A stretch of DNA of 64,000 bases from NCBI RefSeq assembly GCF_001522545.3, contig NC_031774.1:19372749-19436748 (forward strand), written 5' to 3'. Below the pieces are notes generated by a model. The model searched no databases. It had not been told where the DNA came from and was given only the letters and a program-made list of their open reading frames with translations. Below, piece after piece: positions 1 through 13,680 of the stretch; within the stretch, counting starts at the first letter, position 1; each line of letters opens with the position of its first letter. Made by a program: the position numbers and the translations under genes. The DNA is from Parus major. Its lineage: Eukaryota > Chordata > Aves > Passeriformes > Paridae.

Positions 1-3000
1 AATTAAAGTAGGAGAGAAGGATTGAATAAACTATCTTTGTACTTCAACAATATTTTCCCAAAACATTTTTTCTTTCTTCAGCTCAAGAGTATTTTCAGTG
101 ATTTACTCCAATGAAAATCTTTTTTTCTACCATTGAAACACCCTTGCTAATTGTTATCACTAGAGGACAAACTCTGCTTAATTGCACCTGCAATTAAGGA
201 GAGTCTTAGGTCTGTTCTTTGCAAAAATGTGTAGAGAAAGGTGAAGAAATGTTTACTGAACACATCAAAATTTTAATTATTTAAATTCTATCTGTGCTCT
301 ATCATTTTGATGTCCATATCAACAAAGAATTTAGGCATGGAAAAAATGACAGAAAATAATTCTTAGTTTCATTCCTAACCCCGTTTGACTGCTAATATTC
401 TGTGTGCTTGTGCATATGTATATACGTCTGTGTGCACGTATAAAGGTGTGCTCTTCAATGACCTTGGAGACTGTAGAGTTGTTTCTCTCACATACTCTAA
501 CTCTTCATTCTAGCTGCAGTTGCTGAGGGTTTTGTTCCTTTTCTTAAATCACAGAGGTGATTTACCACAGCCACTGATGTCCTTGGCCAGCAGCAGGTCC
601 CTCTTGGAGCTGACTGGTGTTTGCTTTACTGTACATGGGGAAAACTTCTGGCAGCTCCTCACCCCTGTAGCCTTCCCCAGTGCCCAATTCAGCTACCAAC
701 TTTTTTGAGTGTACTAAAATGCATTCATCCCCGTGTTTCACTCCGAGGCATTAAATAAGTATAAGAAAAAAAGCCATATGCAAGTGCTGGTTTGCAAATA
801 AATTTCCAATTGGAAACAGCTAAGACAGTTTCCTAAAGGCTTACAGATGACAGAAAGGAATGAACAAGCATCTGGTCTATCCAGGCAACAGATATTCCAA
901 AACATACAATCAATCAAGGGTACAGCCACATTGGGTAGGGGGGGCACCCTACCTTTGTGGACAGTGAAAGGGAAATTTTTGTTACATTGGCAGATTTATG
1001 TCACTGAAAAGCAAATTGCAACTTTGTTTCTGCCATGAAACAACAGCCAACAGGACTGGTAAAAAAAAGAAAAAATAGAGAAAACTAATAGAATAAAAGT
1101 GTATATTCTTCTCTGTAGTTTTATTAATGTTTGGAAAATCAGCCAGTGTGGTACCTTCAGTGCAGGTTGAAAAGTTTATTAAAAAAAGGAAAAGGAGCCT
1201 GCAGTCACAAATTACTAATTAGACCCCACTTCTTTCTGTGGTGGCAGATATTCTACAACCATGGTCATTTAAGATTTGACATCCATGCAATATTTAAAAT
1301 TCCAGCAGTAGGGTCAGGACAGACCACATGTAGTTGTAAAAGGAAGCCACAGGAATTGATGTAGAAGTCCAGCCTAACCTGACCATTGCAAAGCTATGAC
1401 AATGTGCTATGTGAACTCCTCAATGGCAGCAAATCATTACCAAAATAAGCAAATAAATAACCATCTTCCATCATTCTGAGTGCAGGTAAGAAAGTGTGGA
1501 CCAGGAGAAGCAAAAGAAAAGAAGAGAAGAATAGTTACCTGCAGCTGGTGCTACAATATAGCTAACCTATGTATATTTAAAATGTTCAGAGCTGCAATCA
1601 GTGTGGGTTGGAGCAGAGAGAAAGATTGCTGTGTTGTAGATGACAGCATCTGCTGGCTGCCTCAAGCAGGGTCATTTGTTTGGGTGAACAAATCTATGGC
1701 CACAGGGAGTTTTTCCCAGCAAATTTACTGATGCTGCCACTTGAGTTACAGGAGCAAAACTGAGGAACAGCTTACCACGTGACACAGAAGGCTGCTGAAG
1801 GAATGTGCCATAATAGTTACATTGATATGAATTACATGGACTACTGGGGTAGGTTCCAAAGTAACAAGAAATCTGGAAACAATAATTGAATTGAAATGAA
1901 TTTTGTAAGGAATACACAACTACTTTATGTATATTGTAGTAACTTTATGAATATATTTCAAAAGTGATTCAAGGCTCTGCCTAATTACTTGTATGTCCTC
2001 CTAGGCCATCCAAAAATACAGTATTTAATCATTTTTTAACTGCACATGTTAGTGGGCTCAGCTCTTCAGCAACCCAGATATGGAAATTAATGTGTGCCAA
2101 CAAATTACATCGATTCATTTGCTGTGGTTTAATTTCATTAACCCATGATAAGAGAGATTGAGCTTAACATATCTCCTTTTATGTACAAACAACCCTCCGG
2201 GTGACATATCGTGTGAAACCAAATTACTGCACATAATAAAATGACACCACAAATAAAAATGTATTTCCTAATACAGTTAGAGACGAGCAGTTAGTAAACA
2301 TAGATTTGGCACTGAGTCAGTAATCAGCACCACTTCCTTGCTTATGGAATAATCTAAAGCATATGATCCCTGGTAACAGCAGAAGGGGATGTGCAGTCCA
2401 TGATCGTTCTCATCCCATTTGCTCCTTGTTTCTGGCCCACTGATTGCAGCAGACAAAGTGGGGGCTGCTGCAGTGCAACTCCTTGGGACACTCCTGTGAC
2501 AGATCTGGGCTCTACACCAGCTCTCTATTGGATAAACTTCCAGCATTCCTCTGAAACTGCAGCCAACTGATTTGTGAACCCATCTGTTTGGGACATGCAA
2601 AAGCAGGTTTGGCATCCGTAAAATAAATGCCTTTCCATTTATTAGGGGCACTTGTCATTTCTATTGTAATGCAAGATAGGTTAGTGATTTCTTGTCAACA
2701 GACTCTAGAAACTGAATTAAACAGACCTATTTCCTGTTCCAAAGAACTTACAATACATGTATTTTATAGCTGTTTTTTTACAGGACCGTTGAAAGAACTG
2801 ACATTGCTGTGAAATGGACATTTGAGCTGTGGAAGAGCAGGAGTAGAAAGATGTGCCAAAGCGTGGCTGCCTGCATCTCAAGTAGCAGAGGCAGTCAGAA
2901 AGCCTGGCTGCAGGATATACAGCAGCCCTGGCACAAGGCTGAGTGAGGAATTAGAGTGGTTGGAATTCATTTTCTCATGGCTTTGAAACAATGCTCCTCA

Positions 3001-4249
3001 CAGCCATGTACTTCAGCCTCTTCTAATTGTGCCTTACCAATTTAGTTATTTTTATGAGTGAGCTAGAACTGATAACTGCAGTTAAATGAAAGGTGTTTAG
3101 AAATCTAATGCAGGGAGTCCAGGCTTTACACTCCCTGAAACTCACTTTGTGACTCCTTGAATAAAAACCACTGAGACAGTGGTCCAAGCATAAGCAAACT
3201 TAAGCAAAAATGTGCAGAGTAAAAGCAAGCAAGACAGATTATGTTTCTCTTCTAGGCTTTCAATTCTCCCTCCTCACACTATCCTTAAGTTTGTCTTCTG
3301 CATTTGCTCCCAGAAACATGTATACCATTTTAAACTGATTAAAAATATAGGCAAAATGCAAATAATAATATTCTTTGGCTTGCATGGCAATAAACCTGAT
3401 ACAGGAAACTGTTGAACTGCAACTTACTGTTATTAGTACTACACATTTTCAGACTTCAAGGAGTTAATGACGAGGACAGACAACTGCAATCATCTCCTAA
3501 GGGTTAACTGATGTAATAGCCACTGGTTGCTGCTCCAGTCACTGCTGCAGAATGTCATGATTTCATAAACTTATATATAACAAATAAATACATTGCCTTC
3601 TATAGGAAAGCAGGACCATTTATCAACCCTGAGGATATTGTCAGGACAAAATAAGGAAAGTCAAGTGCAGTAATGCTCTTGATATACTGCCTGATGACAC
3701 CACAAGATGTAAAACACAGCTTGGAAAAAACAGATACAAACAAGAGGTTGTTTTTCCTCAAGGCTATCCCCCTCAGGGATGTGTGAAACAACCTTTGAGA
3801 ACACAGGAAAAGAGAGAGGAAAATTGCATACAGACATAACTGAGATAAAGCTCCTTTATCCTTTTCTCTGAAATGATTTTGGGTACCAAAGATTGGTTCT
3901 TCAGGAAACATCAAGCACATATTGTGTGAGTAAAGCAATTATTTCTTGTAGAGTTGGGACCAATGCTGAAAGATTCTGCGTGTAGACTTGGTTCAAAGAG
4001 AACTTGAAAGTTTGGGAACTTATCTACAACTTTGGGGCAAAATAAAGTGTGCATGTACTTATTGTGTGCACCTCTAACTTGCCTTTGCAGTGGGACAAAG
4101 GAGCAGACTAAATAATTTGTTGAGATCATGGCTGAACCTTAGGTTCAGAATATGAACAGGGTCAGTTGTGTACAATGATGTTTCATATCCTTAGAGAATA
4201 GGGACCCCAAAGGTAGCAGGTGTGGATATGATTGGTGGATGGTTTTTAG
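1..4249. other. Unique non-coding sequence, no gene seen
   Basis: This stretch is AT-rich with stops in every frame. It holds no repeat family I recognise. A less AT-rich patch around 2280-2650 leaves 124 minus-strand codons open, but the translation resembles no family I know. Another patch at 2810-2950 is also unremarkable. The sequence at 2040-2250 is rich in homeodomain-type ATTA cores and could be a conserved non-coding element; this is inference only. A CACGTG E-box lies at 1776-1781. Confidence 0.6.
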
Positions 4250-4475
4250 CAGTGTCTGTTGTGATAGAGCAAGGGGTAATGGCTTTAAACTAAAAGAATG
4301 TCAATTTATATTCAATATAAGGAAGAAGACCTACAAAAAAGGTGATAACACATTAAAAGCATTTGCTCAGACATATGGTAGATATCTCATCCCTGGAAAC
4401 ATTCAAGGTCAGACAATGTGGTGAGTTGGACTAAGGGACCATTCAAAGTCCAACCCCAACTGTTCAGTCATTAAT
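4250..4475 (+). mobile_element. CR1 LINE fragment, 3' end
   Basis: The block resembles the last part of avian CR1 retrotransposons. It runs through a 'caaggggtaatggctttaaa' motif (about 4270-4290), an 'aaggaagaagacc' segment (4320-4332), 'catccctggaaacattcaag' (4388-4407) and a degraded 'ggttggactaga...gtcc' terminus near 4425-4470. These occur in the right order and spacing for the plus orientation. CR1 copies are usually 5'-truncated, as here. The match is diverged and carries no intact open reading frame; the 61-codon frame across it is accidental. The exact left end is uncertain because sequence from 4190 may also belong to it. Confidence 0.8.
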
Positions 4476-7400
4476 CAAAGTCATAACTTTCTCAACATGC
4501 TTGAAATGTCCAAGTCCCTGTATTAGTCTGTCCTACAGAAGTAGTGTCACAATATACTTCTTGACTGTTGCATCCTATAAAAGCTTTTTACTCTTTCCCT
4601 TGTTATTCATTTTTAATGAGTATTATATACTCTTCTGAGAACTTTCTTTGTCTTTCTAATATATTCTTCTTTACTTTGCTACTGAGGTTGAATTTCACCC
4701 CTGATTTCCTGCAAGCCATCTATAGTTTGAATGTAGGAATCATTTAATTTTAGAACAACCTCCAGATTCCAAAATTTTATAAATAAAAATATTCCAAAAT
4801 TTTATAAGAAATATATTGTTACCAAATAATTGATATCTTTTCAGTAACATTCTTTAGACTACATCTAATGATGTATTATTGCTAAAGTGTTTATTTTGAG
4901 TTTTCTGTATTTCAGTACTTTCCGTAACCCAAAAAATTCCTGTTTCATTCTGCACCTATAAACATGATGTTTTCCTGTTTTCAAGAATTCATAATTTTAT
5001 ATGGATAATAAGAAAAGGATCATGGTCTAAAGAAAAACTGATCTTGACAATTCAAAAAGTGTTTTAGAATAATTACTCAGAATCATGCAAATATTTTTAG
5101 CTGTTTTATGTTAGGGGGAACTAGGGGAAAAATACTTTCCCTACATCTTTAGTTTTACAGAAATTGTAATCATTGATACTTCCAGCTAATGATATTTAGG
5201 TGCTGACAATCAGTTGAAATTCCAGCATCCTGAAATTTTTCTATCTTGTCAATGGTCTCTTGGTAGTTTAGTTAGATAGTGAGGACTAATTTCTCTGTTT
5301 TAGGCTAACTGAAGTAATAGACTTGTGAACTATTCACTATTACTTATTTAGTTGTCTTTCTTTAGTTTGCTATTTTTCTAAAACTATTATATAACAAACT
5401 AAGCGAAAAAGAGGGATGGGTCAATAAAACTGTATATTCAATGATTGTTCCAAGCAGCTGAACAATCCTCTCAGAGTTGCCAATGGTAATTATTTAGTGT
5501 ATATAAGTATTTATTCCTCTTTAATAATGTAACAAACATTACATTCTAATAGGTAAATGCAGAGCAAGTGTTATTGGTTGTTGTGGTTTTTTATTAAACA
5601 CTTCAACACATCTGCATACATAACATATTAACTCTAAGGTTACATTTGTGAAAAGGAAAAATGCTTTGTATAAACTTATGCTGAAAAATGTCTGGAAGAT
5701 TGGTCAAGTTTAGCTATTTAAAAAAAATAACTAAAACACAGGTGTCCAATTTTTTAATTCAACATGCAGAAGAAATGGTATTTAAAAGGAACCACTAGTT
5801 CTCTGCACAGACAAAATCAACTGCCTAGGAATACTAAACCACCAACTTTTTTTTCCCCCCATTTTTTAACAAGGATTCCTCAAGAACTGGGGAGGGAAGA
5901 TATGGAGGGATGGACTTTTGGAATAAGAGCAATATATTCTTTATAAATAACGATTTGCTTTCTTTTTGTCCATATACTTAGGTATATTCAATAATATAAG
6001 TAAATTTAAAAAAAACCAACAAAAAAACTCACAACCAAACATCAAATATGTGTATTAGTAAAAAGAAAAAAAAAAGTGTTTAGTCACTTTTAAGTTTTTA
6101 AATTATACTGAAAATGTCTACATCATTGTATTACTTACATCATTACCCAGTAGTGGCTGGGCTTTTCCAGCTCCAAAAGGCTTTTATTTTAGCAAATCAC
6201 CTCTCCAGGCATTTCCATTAATATCAGTCTTATACAAGCAGTTGACTGGAAATATATATTTAACAATAGCAAAGGGATAATTTCTGATAGTGGAGATACA
6301 GTTTATAAAACAAGACACTTTCTTTCCCTAAAGCATGCTCAATTTGCTACCCATAAGTGATTACAAAGAATGGACAAGTAACTCAGAGATTGCAATCCTA
6401 CTTCAGCCATGATTGGCACAGAGCATTATTTCGAAAGCTCAGGTGGTATTTCAGTGGTACACAAGCCTTGGAAAAAACTTTTGAAATAGGATGAATTTCA
6501 GCCTGCAAGAATTATAGCAGAAATAATATGACATTGAAAAATTAGTCAATTTTACAAAGAATTGCAAATCTGGAATAGAGATGAATGAGACCTTGATAGC
6601 AGGTATGGTAGACAAATCTGACAAATACCACTAGGAAGTCTCAAAGGAGATTTTATTAATACACATAAGTATAAATCATTTGAATAGCTGTACCAAGTAA
6701 TGCAACAATGTTTCTTATCCTTTGAAGTTGTGTATATGTAACAGGAACACAGAGAAGTCTAAAAATAAGCAAAGCCTAAAAAACAGCTTTATCTTCAAAG
6801 ATATGAACAAAATTTATACCTATTTTCAAGATTTATTCTAGTGGCAATTTTTATTTTTATTTTTTTTTGTGAAGGACTAGTGATGTAGCTGTCATGAAAA
6901 AAAACAAAACCAAACACCAACTTGAAAGGAACATAAGAAAAATGTTTAAAGATATATTTATTTTTTAAATCCGTGACATTCGTATTTGGAAATATCTGTC
7001 ATATTACCAGAGTCTTTCTGTTTCAGCAGTCCTTATAATTGACCCATGTACTCCTCTATTCAACTCAAAAAAATTGTTTTGGCATGGCTCTTGTCTGGAT
7101 GAAGTTTATCTTTCAGAAAGCAATCTATGTGTGAAGAGTTACAGAATCCATGTTTTCATTTGGCCATGTGGTCAATTATTTGCACCATTAAAAAGAATTG
7201 TATTTTATTTTGGTTTTAACTTGGGATTCAAACAAGGTTCCAGCCCTTAACAATTGTTGCCTGCTAAATGTAAACTGACTTTGCAATGCTTCTTCCATTT
7301 ATGGAAGGATGCTTCATTCAATAAGACTTAGTTGAAAAGGTGATAAAATCACACTGCTTATTTTTCTCCTCACTACCTTGGAATCCTTTAGCTGGTTAAC

Positions 7401-9607
7401 AGTGGAGTTTTACAAGTCCTAGTCAGAAATCTGAATGACAAAGGCAGATAATAATAAAAATTTAAAATTAACATCAAAATGTTCAATTTTAAATAGAAGT
7501 CAGGCTGAAAGCTATGAAGGTCACTCCAGGTTTTACCTGAGATATTGTTTCTGTTTGAACATGGTTAAATATTTGGACCTATTCTCTTGAAGCAATGATG
7601 CTGCAAATCAGTTATTTTCTTTCCTAGAAGTGTATCTTAAGAAAATTTTGTATTTTTTTCTCTTATATCTAATAACTATCATTTACTTCCTTAAAATAGT
7701 TTTCTTTCTAAAATGAATCTTTCTAAAATTCTGGAGCTGCATGATGTGCAACCTCATGACAAATATATATTAATATATACTTTTAAATTATCAAAAAGAC
7801 TGTGCAGCTTTGACAGGCAAGCTTTCCTGTTTTCTTTTTTTTTTTTTTTTTAACTGTTGAGTAATTTCCCTGGACCACAAGTCAATAAAACCATCAAGTG
7901 GCAAAAAGAAGTTTTTTAAAATGAATGGTTAAAGTAGGAGCTTCAATATGTGCCAAATCCTCTTCCAGAGGAAAAAAAATAGTAATGGTAAAAAATTTGC
8001 TCCTGGGTGAGTATCTTCAAAAGACAGAAAGTTCTGTTTCCTGGATTTTAAATGGGTCACTTTCTTTCCAGCATCAATTAAAGTGTTAAAGAGATGACAG
8101 GCAGCATTTTGGGGAAAGTTCCTGGGAGTTACTCTCTCAGTCCATATGAGCAGCCCCTTGGTCTCCTGGAGTCCTGAAAAATTGGGACACCAAACTTGTA
8201 AGCAGCCTCCATTTCCATAAAAGTTAGTGCAATGACGGCAAGCAGTAAAAATTTGATCCCTAATCATACAGTGTAATTAGGTCTGGGAGGGAAACATGTT
8301 TTATGTGCATGTTTCTGATGTGCCCTGTAAATTTGTTCTACTTATGCAAATGTTTTAAAATAAGTTAAACAAGGAAAATGCAATGAAAGCAGTTATCTGT
8401 ACACTTTGCTACAGTTCCTCAAAATGTAAACAAGAACTGGTTTGGGAACTTTGAAACATTTCTTATTATCTCCTGGGTTATGAAAAATCTTTTGTATGAA
8501 ATGGGAATAGACTATATGGAGAGTTTTGGGGATTTTTTTTAGCTTGTTCTTTGCAATTAATTTTTATCTTTTTGATTTGTAGTTATTTTAAAATGTGTTA
8601 CATATCTTCATTTTCAAAGCCTTCCAGCAAGGTTGCATTTCATCAGATAATGCAGAACAGATCATGGACCTTTTGTATCATGCAAACACATTTATCTCAA
8701 GTGTGCTGTCATGGTGGTACACATTAACTCACTCTACATGGTGATTAGGGATCATGGAAAGTTCTTCTAGATAATGAGAAGCCAAGCCAATCACTCAGCA
8801 GTCAATTAAAAACGGTAATCTTCAGTAGCCAGCAGTTTTTAAATGCATCTTAAAGCTAACATAGCCTGAATATTTACAAGCTATGTAGAAGATTAAATCG
8901 GTGATTAAGATTTTTATCTTGCAATGTAATATCTTAAGTTACACTCAAATACATGCCTAATTTGAAGCTTGTGGTAATAAAACCAGCTCACATGAATGAG
9001 TTATATAAAAGTACTTACTTTTCTTCTTCTTTTTTTTTTTTTGTGAATAAGAGATTCCCTTCAGATTTATCAGAAGTACTGAAATAGTCTTAAACTTTAT
9101 TATTTCTCTTTCCCATTTCAAACATTTCATCCAAAATTTGCTGCCCAAAATACAAAAAAACTTCAAGAGAAAAGGTTTAGGCTAACTAGCTTTGAGATTT
9201 AGAAAATTATTTTAAGGGACTCAGATATTTTAGTAGAAATCATCCATTTTCTTACTTTATCTCTCTTAAGTTTTTGTGAAAAAATCTTTTTTTTTTTTGG
9301 GTACATGTTAGAGATTAGAAAGTATTGAAAAATGTTTATAACTGTGATTTATGATGAGTTGTTTTTTGATTACTTTTATTCTTTCTTTTATGATCCAGGG
9401 AAATTTAATCATATATTTTAAAATGAATATTGGTTGTTCATGTATTGCTCACTTTACACCACTGGTGAGCTGTAGACTCATTTCAGAAAGTCATTGGGAG
9501 CAGCAGCCTACTCAAGCTTTCACATGGAAATGATGATGATTGCTAATACAGGAATCACACTTTCCAAGGAAAAGGGTCATCTTATTTAAGTTTACATGGC
9601 AAGCATA
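4476..9607. other. Unique AT-rich non-coding sequence
   Basis: No gene or recognised mobile element is visible. A 25-bp unit is repeated about 1.7 times at 4766-4807. Poly-T and poly-A runs occur at 7837-7852 and 9028-9042, and A-rich low-complexity DNA at 6008-6038 and 6060-6077. Exact POU octamers (ATGCAAAT) occur at 5085-5092 and 8344-8351, which shows how often such motifs turn up in this background. The sequence at 8620-8800 is less repetitive and might be a conserved element, but nothing in it proves this. Confidence 0.55.
4766..4807. repeat. Short tandem duplication, 25-bp period
   Basis: The segment 'attccaaaattttata' occurs at 4766 and again at 4791. The copies are identical over about 17 bases and then diverge. 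It is a small local duplication, probably from replication slippage. Confidence 0.8.
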
Positions 9608-9630
9608 GTCAATATGACTGTCATATTGAC
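9608..9630. repeat. Perfect short inverted repeat (10-bp arms, 3-nt spacer)
   Basis: The arms 'gtcaatatga' (9608-9617) and 'tcatattgac' (9621-9630) are exact reverse complements around the spacer CTG. The pairing does not extend outward. It could form a small cruciform or be a dimeric protein-binding site, or be chance. Confidence 0.85.
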
Positions 9631-11239
9631 ATCCAGTCAATGGCTTCATGACATCAGCAGCAAAGCTGAGCTATCACCACACAGGCATGTACAGCTTGGC
9701 CAGTCCCTGCTGGATGTTTACTCTGTTGTAAGGCTCAGATATGAGCACGCTGTATTTTAGTAGCTTAAAGGCTTCTTCCAAGATGTTTTCCACATAGACC
9801 TTTTTACAGAAGTGAGTATGTTCTGTAATGACTTACAGAATTTTTATTTCAAAAATGAAACTTTGCCTGAGCATTGTTGGGGCAAAGGAACAAGCTCTTT
9901 CAAGGGACCTCCTGCCATTGGCATGCGTCTGTTCTTCCCAAAAGAACCGGCCCAAAATGTCCCCAAAAGTTTCTTTTTAGTTCAGTAACAGCCCCCAGCA
10001 GTCTTGTCTTACGCACATGGAATAGAAGACTTTTTGCAGTGGTGGTTTAAAATGACTCTTCCTTCCTTGATAGTTGAAAAGAAGACAAGAGAAAGTCGGT
10101 GTTTTTACCCTCTTCTCATATGTATATACTTGAGTCTCTGTAGTTGTTAGAAGCCATATGTGTATCTCTGTTAAAAGATGTGTGTGATGGTCAAAAGCTA
10201 AGACTAGATTGTGACTATTAATTAGTTTAATTCTAAAATTTAATGATTTTCATTTTTTTGACCAAGTGTAATATCTCTTGACTCACACTGATGTTTTTTC
10301 CAGCATGAAATTGTGTATTCATCAGTGTTTCTTATATTCTTATTCCTGCATATATCAAATGAAAATTTGGATTATTTCAGTGTTTCCAGTTGACACCTGT
10401 GGCTATATAAGAATCAATTACAAACCAATCTTAAACACAGCATGGATTCTCACACAGAAATACAGAGGACAAGAAAGATAAGCACCAGAATTAATATATA
10501 TATATTTTCTTTATCAAGAAAGCCTCTGGAAGGAAGTATAGCCTGTGAACACTATTTAATTTCAAAGCAAGTCTAATGCTTTTGTTTGTATAAGAGTAGG
10601 TCTCTGTGAGGGAAAGCTCTTTATACAGAAATAGTTCTTATTCTGGACAACTTCCTGTGCCAAGAAAGTTATGAGCAAATGAAGCTCCTTTGCTCAGCTT
10701 TCACATTCTCTTTGAATTAGCTTCTGATTTTAGGCTTTATAAATGTCAGCTAAGCATAAACTTTTTATTACTCTGCAAAGGTGTTCTTGATGGACAGCAA
10801 ATCAGAGGAGGAAACTTCATAAATCATGTCAAATTACAGCTGAATGGGACAGCAAGACCTGAACCTGGCCCTAGAATGGCACTGTTCCATCCTTTTGAAT
10901 GAACATTGTGCCAAAGACACCTTTTTGCCATCTTGTCTTGGGGCTTACAGCATATTAGATTGCTGAGAGCTTGTCTGGATGAGATAGACTTTTTAGTCCA
11001 ATTTTAATGCTAAACATCTGAGTAGATAGATGAAGGACAGGAGGCTCCACATTAATCTTTATTCCTTCCATGCATAACATAAAGTTGTAAAATAAACACA
11101 TTCTTAGTCATAGTTTATCCAGAATATTTTTACTTTTTCAGTACTTTAATGTAACAGAAATTGTGTAAAAACTATTTTATCAATAATTTCCGCTTTTATT
11201 ATCTTAATCCTTATTTTGTTTTAAAATTCAGCTAGGTTC
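9631..11239. other. Unique non-coding sequence, no gene seen
   Basis: The stretch has frequent stops and no recognised repeat. Small AT-only tracts occur (for example 10495-10505). Open frames here reach only about 70 codons and look accidental. Confidence 0.6.
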
Positions 11240-11420
11240 TAAAAGACTTTTGACATCATTGGGTCCAGCCTATGACCAAACACCACCTTGTTGACTGTGC
11301 CATGACACTGAGTGCCACATCCAGTTTTTCCTTTAAACACCCTCAGGGATGGTGACTCCACCAGCTCCCTGAGAAGCTGATTCCAATGTCCAATCAGTCT
11401 TTCTGTGAAGAATTATCCTG
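11240..11420 (-). mobile_element. CR1 LINE fragment, minus orientation
   Basis: Read on the plus strand, the block shows the reverse complement of a CR1 3' region. Recognisable pieces are 'gggtccagcctatgacc' (11261-11277), 'gtgccacatccagttttt' (about 11312-11329), 'ccctcagggatggtgactcc' (11340-11359) and 'ttctgtgaagaatt' (11401-11414). The order and spacing fit. The element fades out after 11420, where the usual continuation is missing, so it is truncated or heavily mutated. No coding capacity remains. Confidence 0.8.
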
Positions 11421-13360
11421 GTATTAATTAGGCTTTTTAAACGGAATATCTGGAAGAAGCCTCACCTAAAACCTGAAATAACATGAGGGTGGTATATTTA
11501 ACACCACCATCTCTAAATTCCTAAAATACCATCCAGAAAGTAGAGATACAATCCTGGCTGCTCTGAGGAAAAAAAAACAACCCAAAATCAAACTAAAAAC
11601 CTGCTCTCTACATTTTGAATTCATGATTACATTATTACATTAATATTCAGATCCGTATCCATTTGAAGGTCACAGTGCTGAGCTATAAAACCTTAAATAA
11701 GTTGTCTTGATGCCAAAGACCTCTGCATTTCATTTGGGCATTTCTTTTTAATGGGGATTCATCAGCATCTTTTCATGTGAGTGAGCAGCAGTTTCAGTGT
11801 GCTGACCCTGTTGCAAGCTTGTTATCATGAAGGGTTATACTGCACCAAAATATGAGAATTTTGAGGGCGAACCAAAAGACTAATTTCTCCTAAACTCATT
11901 TGGCTGAGATATTAAGACAGCTCGTACTACTGTGGTATTTAAAGTTGGATTATTAACCCCACCCTCTTATTACCTGTGCTGAAATTGCATTGTTTAATGA
12001 GTGAGAGGATGCCTTAGGAAACAAAAATATCTCCTTGAAAGCTAAAAATATTTCCTTTTGATAAGACAAAATGGACAAATTTTCCATATCGTAGCTTAAG
12101 GAAAATGAGTAATAACATACTGTGTACATTTTAGAGGAAAACAAAACACCTTTTTCTCTTCTGTCATGACATTGATTGGTGCCATATGCACAGAATTTTC
12201 ATGTCATAGCAGCTGCAACAAATACTGCCATTGCATTTCTTTTGTCCAGTTAATTGGATAGCATAAGTACGAAGCTGTTTAGAAACTTCTTCATGTGTCT
12301 TAAGAACAATCAAAGTATGTATGAGTTTTCTTGGAAGCCTAAACATTTATTTTTCTTTAAAGCAAGAAGGTTCTTGAGAACAAAAACTGGGCTTGATTTT
12401 CAATTAAATGAATATGAACTTGGCTTTGAACTCCATGGGCTTTTCCTAGAATGCAATTTCTTACTCAGATAACAGCGAAAGTGGTATTCAGTCTTCAGTG
12501 AAATCTTCCTAAATAGCTTCAAGCACAGCCTTCTGAGAAAGAGGGAGAGGCACATCCTTTAATACACTCAGAAGAGTCCTGTGGTTACACTTTTAACAAG
12601 TATACACTTGATTCCTGTGTGTGTTATAAGAAATACTGAATTGATGGGACTAAATTGGATGGTTATAGCTTGTAGAAACATCAGAGACGTAAAAGCAGGA
12701 AACGATAAGAGAGAAGCTGAAGAAAAAAATGAAAAATCCTTACTATGCAGGAGAAGATATATAAAAAAAGGAAGTTGCATGTTGACTTTTCAAATCATGG
12801 GAATAGATAAAAATGAATCAGTGGGAAAAAAATAGAGCAGAAGGTTTTGCAGAGGACTTGAAAGCCCTGCACTATGAAATAAATTACTTCCCAGCTAAAG
12901 AAGAAATGTTCAAAGACAGTCAAGAGTGCAGAACTCTCAGATGACACCGATCACTGCCAAAGCAGTAACAGAATGCAAACATTATGTGCTTTGCTTATTT
13001 TTCAACTGCATGTATTTTGTCACTTTTCCCATCTCTGAGTGCCCTGGGGCCAAGTCATTTCTTCTTTGGTAAATTTTATGGAAAGGTCAAACAATGAATT
13101 TGGCTCGAACAACAGTCGTGGCAGGCAAGGAGTGGAGGGAATGTGTGTGGATTCCCTTCCTGGAACCTGAGATAGGTGCTCACCTCCAAACTTAATTACT
13201 TACTTCTTTCTTACCTTGACACCTCTATACCAGATGACTTTTTACAGCGGCTCTTCAGTGATTTAAAAGAACAGTGATGGGGTAAGAGGGAAAACTCTGT
13301 AATGTGACAATAACTGTTCCAAAGATAGGAGCTAGGAAACAAGCATAGGTAATCCACTGT
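11421..13360. other. Unique non-coding sequence, no gene seen
   Basis: Nothing recognisable is present. Open frames of 60-84 codons at 11953-12835 overlap each other on both strands and have no family resemblance. There are A-rich tracts near 11571-11600. Confidence 0.6.
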
Positions 13361-13680
13361 TTGAATGGAGGGAGGTCACCAGTGGAATTTGGTGTGCCCT
13401 TGGCTCCGTTTGTGCTGATTAACGTGCTTGTGGAGGCTGTGGAAGAGTGGGTGAGCAGGAAGGTGACAAAGCATGCACCTGATGCAAATGTATTCCAGAT
13501 AGAAAGGGTAAGGGCAAACAGTGAAGGACTACAAATCTGCTATAGGAGACTCCTTCAGTAATGAAAATAGTTTGTGAAGTCTAGTGTAAAGAATTGTAAA
13601 GTGATGTGCATGGGAAAACATATTTCAAATTTCGCATTAAAAACTGATGGTTTTGGGCTGACCATTTTCACTGAGGACTG
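13361..13680 (+). mobile_element. Possible ancient CR1-type LINE fragment
   Basis: The segment around 13591-13617 ('attgtaaagtgatgtgcatg') resembles the reverse-transcriptase region shared by old amniote CR1/L3-type elements, where a 'tgtaaagtgatgcayatggg'-like string is typical. The flanking 13361-13560 is less AT-rich than its neighbours and leaves 66 codons open on the plus strand. I recognise only the short core, so the extent and the identity are uncertain. Chance resemblance or another ancient repeat are the alternatives. Confidence 0.4.

Noticed and set aside
2277..2651. 124-codon minus-strand frame
   Set aside because: No recognisable domain, no second exon or consistent context; likely a chance frame in a less AT-rich patch.
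4239..4424. 61-codon frame
   Set aside because: It is the 3' non-coding part of a CR1 fragment.
5085..8351. POU octamer matches at 5085-5092 and 8344-8351
   Set aside because: Exact matches are frequent in AT-rich DNA and these lie in no distinctive block.
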